Assembly (NCBI RefSeq): GCF_039888675.1 | Contig: NZ_JBDQQR010000001.1 | Coordinates: 1,054,001 to 1,118,000, forward strand | Source of the DNA: Mesorhizobium sp. CAU 1732 | Lineage (GTDB): Bacteria > Pseudomonadota > Alphaproteobacteria > Rhizobiales > Rhizobiaceae | Direction: 5' to 3' | Length of the DNA stretch: 64,000 bases | Shown: piece after piece, positions 7,704 to 16,068 of the stretch | Numbering within the stretch: the stretch's first letter is position 1 | Layout of the letters: each line of letters begins with the position of its first letter | The notes under the pieces: model-generated | What the model was told of the DNA's origin: nothing | The model's input: only the letters and a program-made list of their open reading frames with translations | The model's database searches: none | Program-made: the position numbers and the translations under genes

Positions 7704-8084
7704 TCAAACCCGGCCCCCATCCGCCGCGTCATAAGCCTGCTGCGCTGCCACCACCGAGTCCATGTGGTCCTCGGCCCAGTGCGCCAGCGCGTCGACGGTT
7801 TCCGTCAGCGTGTGGCCGAGCGGGGTCAGCGCGTATTCGACGGTGACGGGAACCGTGGGAAACACCGCGCGTGAGATGATGCCGTCGCGCTCCAGTTTCT
7901 TGAGCGTCTGCGACAACACCTTTTGCGATATCCCCTTGATGTTGCGGCGAATGCTGTTGAACCGCACCGGCCCGTCCTTGAGTCCATTGAGGATCAGCAG
8001 TGCCCATTTGTCGGCGAGCCGGTCCAGCACCATGCGGGCGGGGCAGTGGTTTTCGAACACGTCGTAGATCGGTTGTGTCGTCAT
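7704..8084 (-). CDS. HxlR-family transcriptional regulator, QorR-like
   Basis: 126 residues forming the HxlR winged helix. The N-terminal Cys14 in NHCPARMVLDRLADKWALLIL matches the position of the redox-sensing cysteine in QorR/YodB/HypR-type members, and the wing GPVRFNSIRRNIKGISQKVLSQTLKKLERDG is typical. It is divergent from an NmrA-type oxidoreductase, the classical partner arrangement (as in ytfH/qorB), with palindromes in the 127-bp gap. Thiol oxidation by quinones or electrophiles probably releases it from DNA. Confidence 0.9.
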   Translation of the reverse strand: MTTQPIYDVFENHCPARMVLDRLADKWALLILNGLKDGPVRFNSIRRNIKGISQKVLSQTLKKLERDGIISRAVFPTVPVTVEYALTPLGHTLTETVDALAHWAEDHMDSVVAAQQAYDAADGGRV

Positions 8085-8100
8085 GGTTCGAGCTCCGGGC

Positions 8101-8118
8101 GGTTTCCTGCAGGAAACC
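8101..8118. promoter_or_regulatory. Perfect 18-bp palindrome before the HxlR gene
   Basis: GGTTTCCTG followed directly by its exact complement CAGGAAACC, 16 bp upstream of the HxlR start codon. It shares the TTTCC/GGAAA half-site with the palindrome at 8172-8192, suggesting both are bound by the HxlR protein and that this one mediates autoregulation. Confidence 0.6.
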
Positions 8119-8171
8119 AGATGAGCAAAAAGTGCTCTCTTTCACGATTTCCAGTCCGCATCTATGTATCA

Positions 8172-8192
8172 ATTGGAAAGATAGTTTCCAAT
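8172..8192. promoter_or_regulatory. HxlR operator candidate before the NmrA-like gene
   Basis: ATTGGAAA and TTTCCAAT form an exact 8-bp inverted repeat around GATAG, ending 19 bp before the oxidoreductase start. An overlapping dyad GTTTC-CAATA-GAAAC covers 8184-8198. Location between divergent regulator and target supports operator function. Confidence 0.6.
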
Positions 8193-8211
8193 AGAAACCA
8201 AGGAGCGGAAA

Positions 8212-9051
8212 ATGTCAAACAAGGTGCTCGTTCTGGGCGCAACCGGCACGGTCGGTCGCCCCGTCGTCAAGGAATTGCTCAAGCGCAGCGAAAAGGTGAA
8301 GGCTGCGTCACGGTCCGGCCAGCCGGTCGAGGGCGCGGAAGGCGTGGTGTTCGACTACGCGAAGCCCGAAACCTTCGCTTCGGCGTTCGACGGCGTCGAC
8401 CGCGCCTATGTGCTTCTGGCGTCGGGCTATGTGAACGCCAAGGAACTGCTGCTGCCGGTGATCGAGGCTGCCGCCAGCCGCAAGGTCAAGGTGGTGTTCC
8501 AGAGCGTGTTCGGCGTCGATGCCGACGATTCCATTCCCTATCGCCAGGTCGAGATCGCGCTGGAAAAGTTAGGCACGCCCTACGTGATCCTGCGGCCGAA
8601 TTGGTTCTCCGACAATTTTCAGACCTACTGGAAGGCCGGCATCGACCATGGCCAGATCGCCGTGCCGGCGGCCGAAGGTAAGTCCTCCTTCATCGACGCC
8701 CGCGACATCGCCGAAAGTGCCGTCGCCGCGCTGACGTCGAGCGCGTTCGACAACAAGGCGTTCAACCTCACCGGCCCGCAGGCGCATTCCTACGCCGAAG
8801 CAGCCGCGATCCTGTCCGAAGTGCTCGGCAAGCAGATCGGCTACACCGCAATGGAGGATGCGCCGTTCATCGAACTTCTGACGGGTGCAGGCGTGCCGGA
8901 AGACTACGCAACCTTCCTTACCTCGATCTTCTATCCGGTGCGCGAGGGCTGGACGGCGACCGTCACCCCCGACGTCGAGACGTTGACCGGCAAGGCCCCG
9001 CGTTCGCTGAAAACCTACGCGCAGGACAACCGCGCGCATCTCGCGGCGTGA
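8212..9051 (+). CDS. NmrA-like / QorB-type NAD(P)-binding oxidoreductase
   Basis: 279 residues. The N-terminus has the atypical-SDR dinucleotide motif VLVLGATGTVGRPVV; there is no Tyr-x3-Lys SDR active site, and the central YVILRPNWFSDN is characteristic of NmrA/quinone-oxidoreductase-2 proteins. Members reduce quinones or act as redox sensors. AAGGAGCGGAAA gives the ribosome site. Paired with the divergent HxlR regulator, it probably serves in the response to quinone or electrophile stress. Confidence 0.88.
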   Translation: MSNKVLVLGATGTVGRPVVKELLKRSEKVKAASRSGQPVEGAEGVVFDYAKPETFASAFDGVDRAYVLLASGYVNAKELLLPVIEAAASRKVKVVFQSVFGVDADDSIPYRQVEIALEKLGTPYVILRPNWFSDNFQTYWKAGIDHGQIAVPAAEGKSSFIDARDIAESAVAALTSSAFDNKAFNLTGPQAHSYAEAAAILSEVLGKQIGYTAMEDAPFIELLTGAGVPEDYATFLTSIFYPVREGWTATVTPDVETLTGKAPRSLKTYAQDNRAHLAA

Positions 9052-9062
9052 TGAAGCGTCTT

Positions 9063-9112
9063 CCTTCTCCCCGTTTACGGGGAGAAGGTGGCGGCAGCCG
9101 GATGAGGGGCAG
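9063..9112. repeat. Palindromic intergenic repeat, family 1, copy A
   Basis: Starts with the dyad CTTCTCCCCG-TTTA-CGGGGAGAAG, then a tail ending GGATGAGGGGCAGC. The same element occurs at 30597-30720 (head-to-head pair) and 33012-33070. It lies 12 bp after the NmrA-like stop and may act as a terminator between the convergent genes. Confidence 0.85.
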
Positions 9113-9151
9113 CACGACGACCCGAGATTACGTCGCGTCGGGTGCCGCGCC

Positions 9152-10057
9152 TTACGCCTTGCGCCGCGCTATCCGTTCCCGCCAGGCAATCGTCAGCGCG
9201 CCGGCAACGATGAGCGCAGCGCCGATTAGTCCGGCCAGCGTCGGCTGCTCGGCAAATACAAGGTAGTCGTACAGCCCGGCATAGATCAGCGTCGTGTAGA
9301 AGAACGGCATCACGAAGCTGGCGTCGCCACGCCTCAGCGCCTGGATGAACAGCGCCTGCACGCTCACCATCATGCAGCCGAGCGCCGCCAGCAGCAGCCA
9401 TTGCTCTTGCGTCGGCGTGCGCCACACGAACGATGCCGCTCCCATCGCCAGCACTGCGCCCATGGCGTTGTTGATAGCGAGGATGCGCAGCGGTGGCTCG
9501 CTGTCGGCAAGTTTCTTGATCAGGATCGCCTCGGCTCCCATGAACAAAGCCGCTATCAGCGCTACCAGCGCCACCGGCTGGAACGCATCCGTGCCGGGCT
9601 CGGTGAGGATCACAGCACCCGCAAACGCAATCGCTGCCGCCGCCCAGCGCCACGGTCCGACACGTTCGCCCAAAAGCGGGATCGACAGCATCATCGCCAC
9701 GATGGGGTTGAGGAAGGAGATCGCCGTCGCATCCGCCAGCCGCATCAGGCCGGATGCTGCAAACAGGCAAGACACGCCCGCCCAGCCGAACAGCACGCGC
9801 AGGATGTGGTTGCTCCACACCGCGCCTCTCAGCGACGGCCGGCTGATCGCGATCAGCGGCGTCAGCGCCAGCAGGGCGAACAGAAACCGTCCCGCCGAAA
9901 TCTGCAGCGGATGCAGCGCGTTTTCGCCCGCCGCCGGCCCCAGCATCTTGGCAATCAGCGTCGTGCCGGCCACCAGCGCGCAGGCCAGCAGCATCAGCAG
10001 CACCGAGACGACGACGTCGCGCGCGGAATAGACCCGCGACGCGGTACTTTGAACCAT
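9152..10057 (-). CDS. EamA-domain (DMT superfamily) exporter
   Basis: 301 residues, ten predicted membrane helices made of two EamA repeats (the first ending GLMRLADATAISFLNPIVAMMLSIPLLGERVGPWRW, the second with FVMPFFYTTLIYAGLYDYLVFAEQP; patterns only). The family exports amino acids, metabolites or drugs; the substrate is not predictable. Its ATG overlaps the stop of the upstream nitronate monooxygenase gene by one base (TAATG), so translation is probably coupled. Confidence 0.88.
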   Translation of the reverse strand: MVQSTASRVYSARDVVVSVLLMLLACALVAGTTLIAKMLGPAAGENALHPLQISAGRFLFALLALTPLIAISRPSLRGAVWSNHILRVLFGWAGVSCLFAASGLMRLADATAISFLNPIVAMMLSIPLLGERVGPWRWAAAAIAFAGAVILTEPGTDAFQPVALVALIAALFMGAEAILIKKLADSEPPLRILAINNAMGAVLAMGAASFVWRTPTQEQWLLLAALGCMMVSVQALFIQALRRGDASFVMPFFYTTLIYAGLYDYLVFAEQPTLAGLIGAALIVAGALTIAWRERIARRKA

Positions 10058-11007
10058 TAAGCGGCCAGCTTCCGTTTGGCCGCGTCATACTCGCCTGCGA
10101 GCCGCTCGACCAGATCGGCCGTGCTGACAACGGCATCGACCGCGCCGATCCCCTGTCCGCAACCCCAGATGTCCTTCCACGCCTTGGCAGCGTTGCCGAA
10201 ATCCATCTTCGACGGGTCGGATTCGGGCAGGGCGGCGGGGTCGAGGCCGGCGGCCGTCACCGAGCCCTTCAAATAGTTGCCGTGAACGCCGGTGAAGAGG
10301 TTGGAATAGACGATGTCGGCGGCCTTCGAGGAGACGATCATGTCCTTGTAGGCGTCGGTCGCGCGCGCTTCCGTGGTGGCGATGAAGGGCGAGCCGATAT
10401 AGGCCATGTCCGCGCCCATCGCCTGTGCCGCCAGCACCGCGCCGCCATTGGCAATCGCGCCCGACAGCAGAAGCGGCCCGTCGAACCACTGCCGGATTTC
10501 CTGGATCAGCGCAAACGGCGACAGCGTTCCGGCATGCCCGCCCGCGCCCGCCGCAACGGCGATCAACCCGTCCGCACCCTTTTCGACGGCCTTGCGCGCG
10601 TGGCGGTCGTGGATGATGTCATGCAGCACGATGCCGCCATAAGAATGCACGGCCTCGTTCACCTCCGGCACCGCGCCGAGCGAGGTGATGACGACCGGCA
10701 CCTTGTATTTCACGCACATCGCCAAATCGTGCTCCAGCCGCGGATTGGATTTGTGCACGATCTGGTTGACGGCAAAGGGCGCCGCCTTGCGGCCGGGATT
10801 CTTGGCGTCGTGGGCAGCGAGTTCCTCGGTCATCTGCGCCAGCCATTCGTCAAGCTGGGCCTCCGGCCGGGCATTCAGCGCCGGAAACGAACCGACGATG
10901 CCGGCCTTGCACTGTTCCAGCACCAGCGGCGGGTGGGAAATGATGAACATCGGCGATGCGACGACGGGAATACGCAGATTGGTTTTCAGAATGTCGGGCA
11001 GCGCCAT
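10057..11007 (-). CDS. Nitronate monooxygenase (2-nitropropane dioxygenase family)
   Basis: 316 residues with the FMN-dependent TIM-barrel of NMO: N-terminal PVVASPMFIISHPPLVLEQCKAGIVGSFPAL, phosphate-binding AAGAGGHAGTLSPFALI with catalytic-type His, and LSGAIANGGAVLAAQAMGADMAYIGSPFIAT (quoted as landmarks). The enzyme oxidises propionate-3-nitronate and similar toxic nitronates. GGAGG stands 8 bp before the ATG. An operator nearly identical to the one in front of the acyl-CoA dehydrogenase at 26283 lies 25 bp upstream, tying this operon to the MerR-controlled acyl-CoA catabolism genes. Confidence 0.92.
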   Translation of the reverse strand: MALPDILKTNLRIPVVASPMFIISHPPLVLEQCKAGIVGSFPALNARPEAQLDEWLAQMTEELAAHDAKNPGRKAAPFAVNQIVHKSNPRLEHDLAMCVKYKVPVVITSLGAVPEVNEAVHSYGGIVLHDIIHDRHARKAVEKGADGLIAVAAGAGGHAGTLSPFALIQEIRQWFDGPLLLSGAIANGGAVLAAQAMGADMAYIGSPFIATTEARATDAYKDMIVSSKAADIVYSNLFTGVHGNYLKGSVTAAGLDPAALPESDPSKMDFGNAAKAWKDIWGCGQGIGAVDAVVSTADLVERLAGEYDAAKRKLAA

Positions 11008-11031
11008 GAAACCTCCAACAGGGCAGAACGA

Positions 11032-11053
11032 TTGACGTTTTCGTAAACGTCAT
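11032..11053. promoter_or_regulatory. Operator shared with the acyl-CoA dehydrogenase locus (LiuR-type)
   Basis: Half-sites TTGACGTTT and AAACGTCA flank a 4-bp core; 19 of 22 positions equal the site at 26177-26198. It resembles the TTTACGTAAACG-type motif reported for MerR-family LiuR regulators of branched-chain and fatty acid catabolism. Confidence 0.72.
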
Positions 11054-11199
11054 TTTCTAGCAGATCGCAATGGCGCGGCAACTGCCGTCAGGCAATCCGC
11101 ACAGGCGGCCATGCGTCGACGGCAGCACTTCCGGCACTAAAAGCCCGGGCTAAACTCTTTGATGCGATTGATTGAATGGTCCGCTACGGCTAACGATGG

Positions 11200-12309
11200 G
11201 TGGAAGTCTGCGAATATACAGAGAGTTCTGGCTTGGACGCGATCGAGAAAGCGATACGCAACGCCTTTGAAAAGGGCGACCCGCGCGAGCGGGCCTTCCG
11301 CGAGAAGGTCTACCGGTCCGCGTTCGCCGCACTCGACAAGGCGCTTCAGGCAAATCCCAACGTCACGCAGGCGATCGCCGACCGCCGTCGCCAGGCGCTG
11401 TCGGCGCGCGTTTCAGAGATCGAATCGGAGTTTCTTCCCGCAGTCCCCGCCGCCGCGCCGGCCCCTGCGCCCCGTACTGCGGGAATGGGTGTCGAGCCTC
11501 CGGTCCGGGGCGAGGGGGGATATGCGCGTTCGCAAGCCGGATTCGAGCCGACGATCGACCCGAACGACCGCTATCGCGATCAGCAGCCGTCCGACGATTT
11601 CGACGATGAGATCGAGCCGCAAACCTATGCCGGCCCGCCTGTAGGGCGGCGGCGCGGCCGTAAATGGGCGCGCGTATTCGTCGCCGTCACGGTGCTGTCG
11701 GCAATCGTCATCGGCGCATGGTGGGCGATCGGCGGAGGGCTGTTCCGGTCCGCTGCAGAGCGTGACCAATCCGTTCCGAACCCGCCCCAGACCGTCGAGG
11801 AAGAGGATTACCAGCCGCAGCCCCCCGCGGCAGGCGAGCCACCTCGTATAGCGGGCGGCGCCGACAGCCTTGCCGGCTGGATCGCGGTGTTCGATCCCGC
11901 CGATCCGACGACGGTTGCCGCGCCGGGCGATTCGCGCGCCGAGGTGATGGACGACGACGGACGGCAGTTCATCCGGATCATCGGCGGTGCGTCCAGCGCG
12001 CCGATCCTGTTCGATGTGGGACAGGGCGTGCTTGAGCAGCTTGCGGGCCGCCGCGCTGTCTTCAACATCGTCGCCCGCGCCGAAGAGGGGCAGGGCACCC
12101 AGTTCTCGGTCGACTGCAATCTGGGCGAACTCGGCGATTGCGGCCGCAAGCGCTACGCCGCTGGCACGACGCAGGAAGAGTTCCTGTTCGAGATCACGCT
12201 GCCGAACACGAATCCCGGCGCAGGCGGCACGATCGCCATCAATCCGGATGTCGAAAACGGCGGCAAGGCGCTCGACATCTTCGCGATCCGGGTGTCGCCA
12301 GCGCAGTAA
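11200..12309 (+). CDS. Membrane-anchored protein of unknown function with C-terminal jelly-roll-like domain
   Basis: Up to 369 residues. A helical N-terminal part (LDAIEKAIRNAFEKGDPRERAFREKVYRSAF) is followed by a Pro/Asp-rich disordered linker, one transmembrane helix near residues 160-182 and a predicted beta-rich domain near 225-369 (DCNLGELGDCGRKRYA). The topology is cytoplasmic N-terminus and periplasmic C-terminus. The GTG at 11200 opens the frame; TTG at 11233, with GAGAG upstream, is at least as likely and would begin LDAIEK. Similar architectures are conserved hypothetical proteins of rhizobia. It is convergent with the DNA ligase gene, with no gap. Confidence 0.75.
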   Translation: MEVCEYTESSGLDAIEKAIRNAFEKGDPRERAFREKVYRSAFAALDKALQANPNVTQAIADRRRQALSARVSEIESEFLPAVPAAAPAPAPRTAGMGVEPPVRGEGGYARSQAGFEPTIDPNDRYRDQQPSDDFDDEIEPQTYAGPPVGRRRGRKWARVFVAVTVLSAIVIGAWWAIGGGLFRSAAERDQSVPNPPQTVEEEDYQPQPPAAGEPPRIAGGADSLAGWIAVFDPADPTTVAAPGDSRAEVMDDDGRQFIRIIGGASSAPILFDVGQGVLEQLAGRRAVFNIVARAEEGQGTQFSVDCNLGELGDCGRKRYAAGTTQEEFLFEITLPNTNPGAGGTIAINPDVENGGKALDIFAIRVSPAQ

Positions 12310-13911
12310 TCAGTCCAGCATTGCGGCCAGCGTATCCAGCCTGTCGGCTTCGGCCGGCGGCTTGTCCCAGCGCAGGCGCGAGATGCGCGGAAACCGCATC
12401 GCGACGCCGGATTTGTGCCGCGTCGAGCGATTGAGCCCCTCGAACGCCACTTCCAGAACCAGACCGTGCTGCGGTTCTGCGCGCACGGAGCGCACAGGCC
12501 CGAACCGGTCGATCGTGTTGTCGCGCACGAACTTGTCGATCTGGCGCAGCTCGTCATCCGTGAAGCCGAAATAGGCCTTGCCGACCGGCACCAGTTCCGG
12601 CGATTCCTCCGGGCCGGTCCAGACCCCGAACGTGTAGTCCGAATAGTAGCTCGACCGCTTGCCGTGACCGCGCTGCGCGTACATCAGCACTGCGTCGATG
12701 ATGTGCGGATCGCGCTTCCACTTGAACCACGGCCCCTTGGGACGGCCGGGTACGTAGACGGAATCGCGGCGCTTGAGCATCACGCCCTCGATGATCGGAT
12801 GCGGCGGAGTAAGGCGTAGCTGATTCAGATGATCCCAATCGTCGAACGGGACGAAAGGCGAGAGGTCGAACCGCGTTTCATCGAGCGAAGTCACGAACGT
12901 CTCGAGCCGCGTCCGCCGCTCGGCGAAGGGCAGGGCGCGCAGATCCACCTCGCCATCCTGCAGGAGATCGTAGCAGCGCACGAAGACAGGAAAGTCGCGC
13001 ATGGTCTTGGCCGAGACGGATTTTCGGTTCAGCCGCTGCTGGAGATCCGAGAAGGAGCCGACATGATCCGGCGGCTGGCCGACAAGGAGTTCTCCATCGA
13101 TCGCCCCGTCAAAATCCATCGTATCGAGAAGGTCGGGAAACGCACCGGATATGTCGTCGCCGGTGCGAGAATAGAGCCGGCGCAACGTGCCTTCGCACAC
13201 GGCCTGGACACGGATGCCATCCCATTTCCACTCGGCGACGTAGTCGGCCGGTTCGATGCGCGCCAGATCGTTGTCCTGCACCGGATTCGACAGCATCACC
13301 GGCCTGAACAAGGCGAGCGCGGTGCGTTCAGGCTTGCCGGTCTTGCCGTCGAGCCATGCGAACAGCGTTTCATAGGGCGGCTCCAGCCCGTGCCAGAGTT
13401 CCTCGACCTCATGCACGTCGACGCCGCCGAAATCGGCCAGCGCCTGCTTGGCGAGCCGCGCCGACACGCCGACGCGCAGGCCGCCGGTGACGAGCTTGAT
13501 GATGGCGAAACGCGATTCAGGTTCCAGCCTGTCGAGCAGGTCGGCGAGCACGCGCGGCGCGTCCGAACGGCTTGCGCCGTGAAGCTTCTCGACCGCGAAG
13601 GAGAGACTGATCGCCCGGTCGTTGGCGGGCGTTGCCGCATCGCTTTTCCAGACGAGCGAGATCGTCTCGGCGAGATCGCCGACATAGTCGTAGGAATAGG
13701 CGAAAAGCACCGGGTCCATCCGCTCGGCGATCAGGGCGCGCAGGAGCGCGGGCTTCACCGATGCGAATGAGAGGTTGCCGGTGATCGCCGCCAGTGCGAG
13801 CCCCCGGTCCGGATCGGGCGTCTCACGAAAATGATCGACCATCAGCTTCAGCTTCGCGTTGCGCGACGGCGTCAGGAGCAGGCGGTCCAGGAGTTCGGCG
13901 AAGCGTTTCAT
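12310..13911 (-). CDS. ATP-dependent DNA ligase of the ligase-associated DNA-damage operon
   Basis: 533 residues, matching the bacterial DNA_lig_bact family (about 530). The order is a DNA-binding helical domain (~1-200), a nucleotidyltransferase core with adenylylated Lys229 in EWKWDGIR, downstream motifs IDGELLVG (III) and EGVMLKRRDS (IV) and WFKWKRD (V), and an OB fold. The ATG at 13911 lies 31 nt after the exonuclease stop. Together with the exonuclease, helicase and PdeM this is the four-gene repair set. Its natural role is single-strand or end joining in DNA repair, not replication, which uses an NAD-dependent ligase. Confidence 0.93.
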   Translation of the reverse strand: MKRFAELLDRLLLTPSRNAKLKLMVDHFRETPDPDRGLALAAITGNLSFASVKPALLRALIAERMDPVLFAYSYDYVGDLAETISLVWKSDAATPANDRAISLSFAVEKLHGASRSDAPRVLADLLDRLEPESRFAIIKLVTGGLRVGVSARLAKQALADFGGVDVHEVEELWHGLEPPYETLFAWLDGKTGKPERTALALFRPVMLSNPVQDNDLARIEPADYVAEWKWDGIRVQAVCEGTLRRLYSRTGDDISGAFPDLLDTMDFDGAIDGELLVGQPPDHVGSFSDLQQRLNRKSVSAKTMRDFPVFVRCYDLLQDGEVDLRALPFAERRTRLETFVTSLDETRFDLSPFVPFDDWDHLNQLRLTPPHPIIEGVMLKRRDSVYVPGRPKGPWFKWKRDPHIIDAVLMYAQRGHGKRSSYYSDYTFGVWTGPEESPELVPVGKAYFGFTDDELRQIDKFVRDNTIDRFGPVRSVRAEPQHGLVLEVAFEGLNRSTRHKSGVAMRFPRISRLRWDKPPAEADRLDTLAAMLD

Positions 13912-13942
13912 GGCTTCGCCATTTGTTTTGACACGAGGCCCA

Positions 13943-14953
13943 TCACTCCGCCTCGTCTTCATAACCCACGAGGTGCAGCGGGCGGCCCTTGATGCCGTTG
14001 ATCTCGCACCACCGCACCAATGCTTCCTCGCGGCCATGCGTCACCCAGACTTCCGCTGCACCCGTCTGCGTGATGGTCTCGGTCAGCTCGTCCCAGTCGG
14101 AATGGTCCGACAGGATGATCGGCAGCTCCACGCCGCGCTGCTTCACGCGCTGGCGTATGCGCATCCAGCCTGACGCGAAGGCGGTGACGGGGTCGGGAAA
14201 ACGCCTCGCCCAGCGGTCCGCGAAGGCCGACGGCGGCCCGACCACGATCGCGCCGGCGAAGTCGGATTTGCCTGAGCGATCGACCGTCGCGGGTTCGATC
14301 TGCCCGAGATCGATGCCCTCGGACTGATAGTAATCGCAGAGCTTCGCCAGTGCCCCATGGATGTAGATCGGCCTGTCGTAGCCGGCGTCTCGGATCAGCC
14401 GGATCACGCGCTGCGCCTTCCCCAGCGCGTAGGCACCCACGAGATGCGCGCGTTCGGGAAACTGCGAGACGGATTTGAGAAGCCGGGCGATCTCGTCGGC
14501 GGCGGGAGGATGGCGGAAGACCGGCAGGCCGAATGTCGCCTCGGTGATGAAGATATCGCATGGCACGAGTTCGAACCCCGCGCAGGTGGGGTCGGCACTG
14601 CGCTTATAGTCGCCGGATGCGACGATGCGCAGGCCGCCATGCGTCACGCTGATCTGCGCGGAGCCGAGCACATGACCGGCCGGGTGGAAGCTCACCGTCA
14701 CGCCATTGATGTCGATCGTGTCGCCGATCGCGGCTTCCTGCGTCGAGCCGGCGAAATTGACGCCGTAGCGCAGCGCCATGATCTCGAGTGTCTGCCGTGT
14801 CGCCAGCACATGCGCGTGGCCTGACCGGGCGTGATCCGCATGTCCGTGCGTGATCAAAGCGCGACCGACGGGGCGCACCGGATCGATGTAGAAATCGCCT
14901 GGCGGGCAATAGAGTCCCTCGGGACGTGGATGGAGCAGGCTGTGGGCGTTCAT
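13943..14953 (-). CDS. Ligase-associated DNA exonuclease (metallo-beta-lactamase fold)
   Basis: 336 residues. HGHADH at residues 36-41 is the metallo-beta-lactamase zinc site, with further ligands HPAGHVLGSAQ, ASGDYKRSADP and SDHSDW, and a beta-CASP region as in SNM1/CPSF-like nucleases. MNAHSLLHPRPEGLYCPPGDFYIDP is the family's usual start; the frame is open further upstream across the divergent promoter. It precedes the ligase in the same operon and is divergent from the TPR methyltransferase at 15057. Confidence 0.92.
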   Translation of the reverse strand: MNAHSLLHPRPEGLYCPPGDFYIDPVRPVGRALITHGHADHARSGHAHVLATRQTLEIMALRYGVNFAGSTQEAAIGDTIDINGVTVSFHPAGHVLGSAQISVTHGGLRIVASGDYKRSADPTCAGFELVPCDIFITEATFGLPVFRHPPAADEIARLLKSVSQFPERAHLVGAYALGKAQRVIRLIRDAGYDRPIYIHGALAKLCDYYQSEGIDLGQIEPATVDRSGKSDFAGAIVVGPPSAFADRWARRFPDPVTAFASGWMRIRQRVKQRGVELPIILSDHSDWDELTETITQTGAAEVWVTHGREEALVRWCEINGIKGRPLHLVGYEDEAE

Positions 14954-15056
14954 GGCCCATGGAAGATAGGCATTCGACGGGCTCTGGAAAGGCCTTGCCA
15001 AGAGGCTCCTGACGGCGCATAGACCGCCGCCCGCGCCAAGCGGCATCCGGTGTCCC

Positions 15057-16028
15057 ATGAAGAAGCTGTTCCAGTCCTCTGGCGATCTCCTTGCCGATCG
15101 TCGTGCCGACTACGCCGAGATGCTCGCATCGTCGGATGATCACGCTGCGGCTGCCGATCTGATGCGCGATGCGCTCACGCTCGTGCCTGCCTGGAGCGCC
15201 GGCTGGTTCCGCATGGGCGAGATGCTGCATGCAGCGGGTCGCGTGGCGGAGGCGGCGGATGCCTGGCGCGAAGCGCTGCGGCTCGATCCATCAGACCGGC
15301 TGGGTGCCGCCCTTCAGCTCGAACTGGCAGGCACGATCAGCGTTGCGGGCGTGCCGTCGAGCGCGTTTGCCGAAACCTTGTTCGATCAGTATGCCGCGAC
15401 GTTCGATGCATCGCTCGTCGGACGCCTCTTGTATCGCGCGCCGCAGATGATGAGCGAGGCTATCGCGCGAACGGGCATCACCACTTTTGCGCATGCCGTC
15501 GATCTGGGTTGCGGCACCGGGCTGATGGGCGAGCGGCTTCGGGGCATCGCGAGCTATCTCGAAGGCTCGGACATCTCTAGCGGCATGCTCGCCAAAGCGC
15601 GCGACAAGGGCGTCTATGACCGGCTCGAACAGCGCGATCTCCTGACACTGGAAGCGTCGCCCACGAAGGTCGACCTTGTAACGGCTGCTGACGTCTTCAT
15701 CTATCTGGGTCGCCTGGAACGCATCATCGCGACCGTGTCGGACATGCTCGCTGCAGGTGGAGTCTTCGCTTTCACGGTCGAACGACATGACGGCCCGGAG
15801 CCGCTCATCTTGAGAGAATCCCGCCGCTACGCGCATTCGGAGCGCTATATTCGTGATCTGCTCGCAGCCAATGGTTTTGAGACGGCCGAGATCGGGACCG
15901 CCCAACTGCGCTGCGACCGAAACGCGGCCGTCGAGGGCCTGATCGTCGTGGCGAGGCGCGCGGGGGCGAATGCCACGGTCACGCCTCCGATTGTCTCCGA
16001 CGACATCGCCACGGTCGCCTTGCACTGA
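15057..16028 (+). CDS. TPR-containing SAM-dependent methyltransferase
   Basis: 323 residues. Residues ~15-90 carry two TPR-like helical pairs (AADLMRDALTLVPAWSAGWFRMGEMLHAAGR, AADAWREALRLDPSDR), followed by a class I methyltransferase with motif I HAVDLGCGTGLMGERL near residue 145. Such proteins are annotated as biotin-synthesis BioC-like or TPR methyltransferases; the target is unknown. It sits between the two halves of the DNA repair cluster and is followed by the helicase start 40 nt downstream, so it is probably in that plus-strand operon. Confidence 0.87.
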   Translation: MKKLFQSSGDLLADRRADYAEMLASSDDHAAAADLMRDALTLVPAWSAGWFRMGEMLHAAGRVAEAADAWREALRLDPSDRLGAALQLELAGTISVAGVPSSAFAETLFDQYAATFDASLVGRLLYRAPQMMSEAIARTGITTFAHAVDLGCGTGLMGERLRGIASYLEGSDISSGMLAKARDKGVYDRLEQRDLLTLEASPTKVDLVTAADVFIYLGRLERIIATVSDMLAAGGVFAFTVERHDGPEPLILRESRRYAHSERYIRDLLAANGFETAEIGTAQLRCDRNAAVEGLIVVARRAGANATVTPPIVSDDIATVALH

Positions 16029-16068
16029 TTTTCTTGGCGGCCGCACTTCAGCGCGCTACCTGTTGGCG

